64,000 nt of DNA, taken from contig JACGCK010000003.1 of the NCBI GenBank assembly GCA_014925825.1, positions 1,116,001-1,180,000 of the forward strand, read 5' to 3'. This document shows positions 34,602 to 43,402 of this stretch, piece after piece (position 1 is the stretch's first letter; each line of letters starts with the position of its first letter). A program made the position numbers and the translations under genes. Source of the stretch: Pholiota molesta (lineage: Eukaryota > Basidiomycota > Agaricomycetes > Agaricales > Strophariaceae). The notes under the pieces were generated by a model that was given only the letters and a program-made list of their open reading frames with translations, was not told the DNA's origin and did not search any database.

Positions 34602-35046
34602 CAAGGAGATACAGCACCTGATGTGTCAGTAAATGTACTACAGTTGATCGAACAATATACTTTTGGCACTGCCTCGTATTAGGAAAGAGTGCATGGAACG
34701 TTGGAGAACAAAAATCCCCCACTCCAGTTTCTTAGACAACTCGTCTGGAGATTGTTCCCTATTTATTATAAAAATATCCGGACACCAACAAGGTTCGAAC
34801 CAAAAGTGCCTGATATTTCCCAGTTTCGGTAGCTGACAGGGCGCCATTCGACTCCTACACCACATAAGCATTTCCTGAACCTGGCACCTATGCCCATGAA
34901 GCATCCTCTGAAATTGTAGGCGGCATCGTCTTGCAAAAGTCTCTATCATGCCATGAATTGCCAGGCATGGTGTCCTGTCAGAAACTCATATCCTGAAATC
35001 TTCCCCATGATACCGCAGTATTTCCCACGCGGATGTACAGTAGACA
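34602..35046. other. Spacer between the last accessory gene and the right array
   Basis: No gene recognised. Contains GGTTCGAACC at 34791-34800, discussed among the rejected items. Confidence 0.45.
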
Positions 35047-35840
35047 GTAAAAGCGTTCAAAACGGTGCAATGTATCTTAGACAGTGATCGGTATTACATA
35101 GTACATTGTAGGACAGCGAGCGGCATCCTCTCTGAGGGAAATCTACGCATGATGCCGCAACATTTCCCACGTAGATGTACAGTAGACAGTGGAACTGTTC
35201 GAAACGGTACAATGTATCTTAGACAGTGCTCCGTATTACATAGTACATTGTAGGACAGCGAGCGGCATCCTCTCTGAGGGAAATCTACGCATGATGCCGC
35301 AACATTTCCCACGTAGATGTACAGTAGACAGTGGAACTGTTCGAAACGGTACAATGTATCTTAGACAGTGCTCCGTATTACATAGTACATTGTAGGACAG
35401 CGAGCGGCATCCTCTCTGAGAAAAATCTACGCATGATGCCGCAACATTTCCCACATAGATGTACAGTAGACAGTGGAACTGTTCGAAACGGTACAATGTA
35501 TCTTAGACAGTGCTCCGTATTACATAGTACATTGTAGGACAGCGAGCGGCATCCTCTCTGAGAAAAATCTACGCATGATGCCGCAACATTTCCCACATAG
35601 ATGTACAGTAGACAGTGGAACTGTTCGAAACGGTACAATGTATCTTAGACAGTGCTCCGTATTACATAGTACATTGTAGGACAGCGAGCGGCATCCTCTC
35701 TGAAGGAAATCCACCCATTGGCCATGATGCCGACACATTTCCCACGCAGATGTACAGTATACCGTGGAACCGTTCCCAATGGTACAATGTTCCACAGCCA
35801 GTGCGCCGTGTAACTCAATACATTGGATCTTTCTCCCTAG
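35047..35840 (-). repeat. Right subterminal array of 142-bp units (inverted relative to the left array)
   Basis: Five direct copies plus a partial one, starting at 35047, 35189, 35331, 35473 and 35615. Each is the reverse complement type of the left unit. Here the octamer pair reads GCGGCATC and GATGCCGC, that is CA/TG where the left array has CG. Confidence 0.93.
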
Positions 35841-36044
35841 GCCGCACGCTACACACACAGTATACTGTGCTGCCGTTCACAATGGTACAATGTTCCACAT
35901 TGAAATGGGATGCCGTATCAATGCACAGAGGATGCCGCTCCGGTATATAATTCACATGATGCCGCTTTTACATGTAACTGACGCCGCACCATATCAAGAG
36001 GGATGCCGCTGCACCAAAAGAAATGATGCCGCACGTTACTAGCA

Positions 36045-36219
36045 TGCGTACAGTATACAGTGGAACCGTTTCAAATGATACAATGTGCCTGCGACAGTGG
36101 TCCATGTTACACAATACAATGTAGGACTGGCCAGTGTTGACCAGCGGAACCGTGACAAACGCTACAATGTAGTTAGCCAATGTGATGTGTTACACGATAC
36201 CGTGACATGTAGGTACCTG
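36045..36219 (-). repeat. Right terminal inverted repeat of the KDZ element
   Basis: Inverted partner of 18349-18535, ending directly at the 8-bp duplication. Shared blocks in reverse complement are listed under the left repeat. Confidence 0.85.
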
Positions 36220-36227
36220 CCTGGATC
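36220..36227. repeat. Right target-site duplication of the KDZ element
   Basis: CCTGGATC, identical to 18341-18348. The helicase frame resumes here as Leu-Asp-Arg-Ser-Leu. Confidence 0.9.
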
Positions 36228-37264
36228 GCTCGCTGCGTGACATCCGTGGTGTCGATAGACCATTCGGAGGAATTACAGTCCTCTTCGGTGGCGATTTCAA
36301 GCAATGCCTTCCAGTCATTGAAGACGCAAGCAAGGAAGAAATCGTGAATTCCACCCTTCAGAATTCCTATCTCTGGAAACATATCCACATCCTTCACCTG
36401 CACCAAAACATGCGACTGGCACGCGGAGATGGCGATAGCAATTTCGCAAACTGGCTACTTGATATCGGCTATGGACGAAACCTGTTACCCAACAACATGG
36501 TCCATCTCCTGCCAGAAATCTTAACAACTTCACCCGATGCTCTTATTGATGCCATTTACCCCAACATCAACACCACTCCTCCACCGCCTCGAGAATACTT
36601 TGCAAACCGAATGATTTTGGCTCCTCGCAATGACGATGTCACAGAACTAAATGCGCAAATTCTGAAAAAAATGTCCGGAGTGGAAAAGACGTATTATAGT
36701 GCTGATAAAGTCATCCGAGAAGCAGGTGCTGATGGCCCTTCCATGGACACCCAATCAGATGATTTCGAACAACCGCCAATTCCTGTTGAAGTTTTACGAG
36801 ATATGGATGAAGGAAATATCCCTCCAGGAGAACTGACTTTGAAAGTTGGTTGTCCTTTAATACTTCTCCGCAACTTGAGGCCTACAGAAGGACTTTGCAA
36901 TGGCACGCGTATGGTCGTAACCTGGATGGATGAACGTGTTCTGGAGGTTCGCCTGCTGGGTGGAGAATATGATGGGCAAATCGCACTTATCCCTAGAATC
37001 ACCATCACGCCTCGCACCCAGCGTTCCTACAGCTTCACGAGACGCCAATTCCCGGTTCGTCTCGCATTCGCCCTTACAATCAACAAGTCACAAGGCCAAT
37101 CAGTGAAATACGTTGGCCTCGACCTTCGTGTTCCTGTCTTCGCTCATGGCCAACTTTACGTCGCACTTTCCCGAGTCACGTCAAGCAGAAACATCCATGT
37201 TCTCTTGCCTGACTCAAGCCAGTCCACACGTAATGTAGTGTACCCTGAAGTTTTGTTAGAGTAG
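36228..37264 (+). CDS. Helitron helicase, C-terminal part (split by KDZ insertion)
   Basis: Continuation of the protein that begins at 13970. It starts in mid-domain with SLRDIRGVDRPFGG, then the Pif1-family motifs GGDFKQCLPV (near 36290), a long insert, LRNLRPTEGLCNGTRM, motif V (LAFALTINKSQGQS, near 37065) and motif VI (YVALSRVTSSRN, near 37160), ending at TAG 37262-37264. Upstream plus downstream coding length with one copy of the duplication is a multiple of three. This fragment has no start codon or promoter of its own that I can see, so the helicase is presumably inactive. Confidence 0.92.
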
Positions 37265-37351
37265 ATGTCAAGAAATGTTTAAACCCCCTATCTATTACTA
37301 CTGACATCATCACTCACCCGTCCATGGACCGAATGTGTCTCAGACTTTTAA

Positions 37352-37360
37352 TATATAAAA
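37352..37360 (+). promoter_or_regulatory. TATA box of the second Helitron gene
   Basis: TATATAAAA, 47-55 bases before the ATG at 37407. Confidence 0.55.
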
Positions 37361-37406
37361 GGTGCGCGAACAGGATTCTAACATATTTCATTACCCCCCA
37401 ACCCCA

Positions 37407-38473
37407 ATGTCTGCTGATACTGTCACTTATCCTACCTCCGGCTTAGCCTCCTTCACAGGAATAACGGGCTTGGGCAACCCTCGCAGAATCCCAAAATCGA
37501 AAACCATAATTTTCGACGCCCAACTTTTTGTGGGTCCTGAACAACTGCTCCTCGGATCTGTGCGCTACTTTAATTCGTCAAACACCGAGTTCGAAGACTC
37601 CGTTCGCCTATATTGTCTATATGTCACAGTGCGTTGGGGATCATATTCTGCTTTCTTAACTCTATATGACTCAATCTTGCCTTCACCTTAGTTTGTTAGA
37701 AACGAATTTGGAACAGAAGTCTATCCTAGCGAAAATCGTAACTCGGTGGACTATGATTTCGTTGGTGATATTCAGTGGGTACGCTGCCTTACGAGACTCT
37801 TGCACTGATCATGTGCTTAATGATGATTTCCTATTGTCATAGATGATTGACGTCGGGCCTCCACTGCCTTTATACAGCACATCACCAGCTGCGGGTCAAG
37901 ACTCCGTCCCTCCAGAGCCTACTGTCTCGATAGACGTTGCACGTCCACCCTTTCTGCATGTCGTAGGCGTCGCAGCCGACTGCAAACGAGACGCGGGTAC
38001 ATTCCGGATGGACATTGAACAATACGTATCCTTCTACAAGGATTCCACAGCAAAACCATCCACTGCCTTTTTCTGTCGCTTTCCTGATTCCCCAAAATAT
38101 AAGGACGGTAAATTTCCAATGCCGACAAACCGCCGTTATGTGACAATTAACGGCTTCCTATCTGATGTGAAATATGTCAATGACATAGAAGTCGACGGTG
38201 TCGAGTACTTTGTAATCGACATTGAGAGTATCATCTTTACAGGAACGTATACACCACCAGCGCCTTCATATTCAAAGCAAAGTAAGTAAGCGAATCTTCT
38301 TATCCTTCAAAACCAGCTAATACTCGGTACATTGATTAGCATCCACAGTCACAAAAGCTCATACATCTGCAAAGGCACTCTTCTCTTACTCTACAAGCCC
38401 ACAGCAGTCTTCACCTGAACCATCTTCGCAACCTGTAGCATCGACTTCAAAGAAGAGAGCTAGAGCAGATTAG
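37407..38473 (+). CDS. Helitron-associated protein, possible OB-fold ssDNA binder
   Basis: Four exons (37407-37628, 37692-37778, 37843-38281, 38340-38473) join in frame to 293 residues. The first half has IIFDAQLFVGPEQLLLGSVR and DFVGDIQW. The second half has FFCRFPDSPKYKDGKFPMP followed by RRYVTINGFLSDV and YFVIDIESIIFTG, an alternating strand pattern as in OB folds. A Ser/Lys-rich tail (STSKKRARAD) follows. The gene lies 142 bp after the helicase, same strand, inside the Helitron 3' end. Plant Helitrons carry RPA-like genes in comparable places; that this protein does the same job is inference from position and pattern, not a recognised domain match. Confidence 0.7.
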
Positions 38474-39468
38474 CTTAAATTTTTAAATCAGATCTTCTAT
38501 CTTTGTTTTTGTTTTAAAGTACTTAATGAATTATGATCGAGCAACATAAATGCATGAATAATTTTGTAGTATCGCGCTTCAAATGCATATCAACTTATTT
38601 TTGTTCCTACATACCACAAAGAGAACACCTCGCCTCCAGAAGGGCTATAGACGAACAGACGCATAAAGAAGGCTAGGCCCCATATCCACCAACACTTCAG
38701 CTGAAAGCCAAATAAGTAAGCATGCTCCAAGCTTTATTTTCCTTCCCATCGTTGGCAGTTGCGTGCGACAGACAGACCAAACACCATAATCTGACTTGAA
38801 TCTGACCCCATTTTGCATATTGATATTCGCACTCACTTATGCACAAATCACATGACTTGACATGTTCACTTTCTCCAACCTGAACTTATGGCCATATAAC
38901 TCGATGAAAAAATGAGATTTTTCAAAACGGGCAATTTTGCCACATAGATAGACATATGGAGAATATACCTTGTGCTTTGCGAGAGGTAAGACATCCATCT
39001 TCCCTGTTTCTATATTCCATTAAGATGGGCCCTTTCTGATGCCTACACCCTATTTCAATCGGAGTTTCAATTACGGTGCACGCATGTAATACCTAACAAA
39101 AATATCTTGAGGCACTTCCCCACTTTCGGCTGTTAACCTAAGAAATTCTGAATAGACAGATTAAAAGAAAACATGAAAGTAGATGAAACCTGGGTCTAAG
39201 AATATACATTCACAATATACTGAATGAGATATGACGATGGTGTTATCGACTTTAACCGAAGTTATCCATGTGACGTGAATTTGTGACTGTGAGGTCACAT
39301 ACCCGAAATACAATGTTTAATTCATGTCATAGCTGCAGGTATGTCAACCAACTTTCTTCAAAAATACACAAGGTCTCATGTATCTACTCTAACGTACATA
39401 TATACAAGAATTCATTTCTTCCTGAGGTGTAACCATTTTGTAGTTTACTCCCCGCGATTTCCAGAAAC
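38474..39468. other. Helitron 3' non-coding region
   Basis: AT-rich, no gene recognised. Runs from the stop of the companion gene to the terminal hairpin. Confidence 0.55.
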
Positions 39469-39498
39469 CCCGTGCCAACGGCACGGGTCAGCCGCTAG
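39469..39498 (+). other. Helitron 3' terminus: hairpin plus CTAG
   Basis: An 8-bp perfect stem (CCCGTGCC, 39469-39476; GGCACGGG, 39480-39487) with a three-base loop is followed after seven bases by CTAG (39495-39498) and then T. This is the canonical Helitron end: a hairpin about 10 bases before CTRR, insertion between A and T. Confidence 0.88.
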
Positions 39499-39948
39499 TT
39501 CTAATACATATGTAGACCGAAGTTTGATACTAAGTATGGGTTAGACTCTGATATTTTTAACCATCTTGGCACAATGAAAATAGAACAACAACATAAACAC
39601 CACGATATTTCAATCGGGGACATCTCTTGCTTTGAGTATGAAGAATTGACTAAGTGCTGGAAGTTGAAGGACTGTGTTAGGAACGTCGGAACGGAGATCT
39701 TTCAAAGATAGCGATGTACTCGATTTCGATGGTATGTCGCAGCATAGGACTGATAAGGATCGCATAAAGCTTTGATCAAAGCACAGCACACCTGAAAATG
39801 AGGCCTTCGTAATGAGATAATCCGAATGCCAGTGGTTGGTAGATAGAGCTGGGATAAGCAAGCGTATATGGATTCCATAGATGCTACATTGCCTTTCAAC
39901 GGTTACACGGCTAGTTTAGAAGTCGTATTATTATGAAGTCTATTCGCA
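39499..39948. other. Intergenic, no gene recognised
   Basis: Host sequence between the Helitron end and the stop codon of the sulfurtransferase gene. Short antisense open frames (39610-39899) show no domain pattern. Confidence 0.45.
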
Positions 39949-41254
39949 TTATGTCGATTTTACTATTCGGCTGGTTGAACGCATAGCATACCCAGTCCAG
40001 GACTACATCGCAAGAAAAAAAGATGAAATCAGCGTCCAAGATCCAAGATCCAGAAGTTATATCTCCGCAGCTCACCTCATCATATAGGCCAACGTTCCTT
40101 ACGCCTAGCAATTGTAAACCAAGCCAAAGGACCCCCGCAGTCATGCCACTTCCGCAGCTGGCATTTACAGGTCTTTCCCCGCGGATAATCTTAGCCGCTT
40201 CTTCAGGGCCAACGGCTGACTCTAAGGCCTTCTTAATGTCTGCAGGGGGGAGGAAGGTCGAATATTCTTGTCCATCTCTTGTTTTATGTTTTTGCAAGAA
40301 CAAATTGAATGTGAGTGAGTAAGAATGAGGTATATGACCAGATGAAAGGCCAGGACGAGGCTCCGGGTCTGTTCCAGTATACCTATTTGAAATGATATAC
40401 TGTAAGAAGCTCCGGCCATATCGCGTATAGACTGGATATTGTACAAACCTTCCTCTTGGTCGGGCGTCAAGCACTAACTCCGACTGTGCATTGGTCAAAG
40501 GGTCGAACTGGGAATTAGCCACTATTTGCTCGTAGCCTGTCATACTGATGCATGAGAATCAAGGAAATTGATGAACTTCTTTGAATTACTGCGAATTGAC
40601 TTGTCCTCGAATTTCGGAAGTGCATACGTTGCAGGTTGGGGCTTGCTTGGAGGGGAAGTTTCGACAGGAAGCTGGTCGTCGACCCAACGCGGAAGTCCTC
40701 CGTCAATGATGCTGGAGTTTTCATGCCCAAAATTTCTGAACATGAACAATGCGCGAGGAGAAGAGAAGACTCCGTGGGCATCGTAGCTTCAGAGAGCGTC
40801 AGGCTGCAGTCCTGTCGCAAATAAGTGATCGGCCTTACAGGATGACGTGCGTAGATGGAGAGATGCCGAGCTTTTCTAGACATTATGTAGGAGCGTTAAA
40901 TAGGTGAATAACGCGTGTTATTTTAATGCTGCACATACCACAAGCGCGCGCAAATGTTTCCTTGTCGGGCATCATATGTTTAAGTCCCAGTTCGTGAGGA
41001 CTTGCAACTTCGTCTAAGTCAAGAAACTGCGCTCCCGGAATCCGTTTGGCAAAGAATTCATCCTTCGCATTTCTGGGCGCGTTGGGCATGAACCATGTTG
41101 AATCTATTAGAGAGATAGGAGCATCAGGTTTGTGCACAAGGTCATTGACCTGTCTCGGTGAAAGTAATAATCGAGCGATGGAGGACATATTTCGAGATCT
41201 GAATGCCGGAGAAGCAGACAAGATCTTGATAGTTGCAACCTTGGAGAGGCCCAT
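39949..41254 (-). CDS. TUM1: Thiosulfate/3-mercaptopyruvate sulfurtransferase (TUM1/MST type)
   Basis: A two-domain rhodanese that moves sulfane sulfur from mercaptopyruvate or thiosulfate; the fungal TUM1 branch feeds tRNA thiolation. Exon 1 (41254-40939) covers LIDSTWFMPNAPRNA...IPGAQFLDLDEVA. Then come 40875-40839, an exon from 40786 (LYDAHGVFSSPRALFMFRNF, GGLPRWVDD), and exons with ELVLDARPRGR, YTGTDPEPRPGLSSGHIPHS and the active site CGSGMTAGVLWLGL. The last exon ends SWTGYAMRSTSRIVKST at 39949. CGSG(V/M)T favours MST over classical rhodanese. An ATG at 41254 gives a possible mitochondrial leader; 41188 would give a cytosolic form. One internal splice (about 40550-40610) is uncertain. 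Confidence 0.9.
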
Positions 41255-41385
41255 GCCTGAGATTGAAGGACTCGGAAGAATGAGCTCAGATGCCAGGGAG
41301 ATGGTCATAGCCCCTAGAAAGTAACAGGCATCAACAACCTCCGCCCGACGTCTCTGCTTCCGCGCTAAAGGCCTGCACATCCCCC
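41255..41385. promoter_or_regulatory. Short divergent promoter region of the MST and VMA5 genes
   Basis: Only about 131 bases separate the two start codons, so both promoters must overlap here. No TATA box seen. Confidence 0.5.
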
Positions 41386-43000
41386 ATGCCTTCAGATCAA
41401 AGCACCTGGCTCATCTCCGTACCACAGGGACATGATCCACAGGGCACCTTTCGAAAGGTGTCCACCAACCTCACCCAACAGGCCAAGTTGCCGTCTCGGA
41501 ACATTGGGCATCTCGTTATTCCGTCGTTCAAGGTCAGCGTCGCGCTGTTATATTCGTGCAATACTAGAAACCCAACTGAACTAAACGCCAGACTGGGACT
41601 CTTGACTCGCTCATCCTCCTGTCAGAAGATCTACCTAAACTCGAAGGTTTCTTCACAACAACTGTCGCGAAGACAGTAGACACCCTTCGGAACCTCCTGA
41701 ATAACGATCCAGCGAAGTTGGAACAACATGTGTTAGTAGACGAGAAGAGCGTAGACAGCTACCTCTTAAGTGGTTGGAAATGGAACGAGGGAAGATACGA
41801 CATTCAGAAGGGTCTGCGAGATCTGGTGGACATCCTGAACAAGGTATTACGTCCTCTGTACGACTTTCCATGTGCCGGATTTTATTCATTACTTGTTATC
41901 CCGATAGGAAATGATCTCCATGGATAATGCATTAAAGGCGAAATTGAACAACTACAACCTCGTCAAGGGCTCTTTAACTGCTATGCAACGCAAGAAGACG
42001 TATGCCATACCCTGATTAGACTATGATGTCTTCTGACATACACGCATAGAGGCAATCTGTCAGTACGATCGCTTGCCGATGTCGTCTCGAAAGATGACTT
42101 CATTCAAGATTCGGAATACTTGGAAACGTTACTAGTGGCTATCCCGAAGTAAGAAGACATTATGGCTTCTAGGCGATTTCTTTAATCAACCCCAAGGCTT
42201 CTCGTTAAGGAATGGACTCTCAAGTATGAACGCCTAACCCCCATGGTGGTTCCAAGGACTTCGAAGTGCGTTATTATGTTCTAGCTTTCGATACCGCCAA
42301 AATTAATTTATGCTTGTTGTCGCTAGCTTGGTAGCGTCAGATGAAGATTACTCATTGTTCAGTGTCGTCATCTTCCGTCGAGTACACGACGACTTCGTTC
42401 AAAAATGTCGTGAGCATAAGTGGGCTCCTTTCGCGACTATATTGTCCGTTAGTCTGATTATATATCCATCGTTCAGATTCATTGTGCGAGACTTCCACTA
42501 CTCGGAAGAAGAGATTGCGAAGCAACAGCAAGAACTGGAAACGGCCGCAACCACAGAGAAAGAGCTATGGGTATAATATTTGTTTAAATTTGACGTGTAT
42601 ATGCTAACTCTATCACTCAGACTGAACTGTTGAGATTGACTCGCACTGACTTCTCTGAATCACTCCAAATTCTGGTTCATCTCAAAGTTATTCGGCTTTT
42701 CGTTGAAAGCGTTCTGCGGTATGGATTGCCCGCAGAATATATTGGCATTGTAGTCAAGGTATGTTCCCTCCCTTTTTCAGAATTTATTCGTCTCAGCACA
42801 TTCCACTCCAGCCCGATCCTAAGAACGTCAAGAAGATATTCAATATCCTGCAAGCTCAGTTCTCATATCTGAGTCCGAAGTCCAGCGCCGCCCAAGGAGG
42901 AAAGATTACTGGAGAGGACTTCATTGGAGAGTATCAGACTCTTATGGACCAAGAATTCTTCGATTTCGTTCTTTATGAGGTTCCTTGGATCATCAACTAG
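41386..43000 (+). CDS. VMA5: V-type proton ATPase subunit C
   Basis: Peripheral V1 stalk subunit that links V1 to V0 and controls reversible assembly. Nine exons (41386-41532, 41592-41843, 41908-41999, 42050-42148, 42197-42265, 42327-42419, 42477-42570, 42621-42758, 42812-43000) join in frame to 390 residues, equal to the family length. Recognised blocks: [10 protein letters not shown] at the start, [78 protein letters not shown] and the C-terminal [13 protein letters not shown]. No defect seen. Confidence 0.95.
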
Positions 43001-43402
43001 TTCTGAATGTAATTATTCCAGCCAACGATTCTTTAGCACAACATAAAAATCTATTAGTAAACGATAAAGATATGACCAGCCCACTTGCTGTAGGATAAGA
43101 TACTATGTATACAGACATGGAAGGAAGGCGTGTGAGTGCTAGACGAGGCAAATTTCGTACAGGCCATGATCGATTGATCAACAATGGAGACGATGGAAAA
43201 CACCGGATAAGGAGCGGGGGGAAGGTGGTGTAATAGATAATCAAAGAGTGAAGTAAAAGGCTATAGCAGTAGCGGTATATAAACACAATGATGCCTGACT
43301 TTGGGTGCAGATACTTTTGTTACATCGAATAGGGATATGAACGTCCATTTTTGCGTTATTCGCGTGTCGTTGACCCCGTAACAATGACCAAAGATAATTT
43401 AT
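43001..43402. other. Intergenic between convergent genes
   Basis: AT-rich, no gene recognised; the 3' ends of VMA5 and the KH-domain gene face each other here. Confidence 0.5.

Larger units (their letters stand above)
18349..36219. mobile_element. 17.87-kb KDZ-superfamily DNA transposon
   Basis: Bounded by the 8-bp duplication CCTGGATC, by imperfect terminal inverted repeats of ~170-190 bp, and by inverted subterminal arrays. It carries a CxC2+KDZ transposase gene on the plus strand and four or five further genes on both strands. Eight-base duplications are known for the Zisupton branch of this superfamily. Both helicase halves lack other damage, so the insertion is probably not old. Confidence 0.93.
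13970..39498 (+). mobile_element. Autonomous-type Helitron, disrupted by a KDZ element
   Basis: Identified by the Rep/helicase gene, a companion gene and a 3' terminus with hairpin plus CTAG followed by T at 39499, as expected for insertion at an A-T dinucleotide. Removing the nested KDZ element would leave about 7.6 kb plus the undefined 5' flank. The 5' end is set arbitrarily at the first coding exon, because I could not recognise the TC terminus upstream. Confidence 0.8.

Noticed and set aside
34785..34810. GGTTCGAACC resembling a tRNA B box
   Set aside because: No A box, cloverleaf or acceptor stem can be drawn on either strand around it, so no tRNA gene is called.
18349..36219. Expected TET/JBP dioxygenase gene next to the KDZ transposase
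   Set aside because: I looked for an HxD...H double-stranded beta-helix pattern in the accessory proteins and did not see one.
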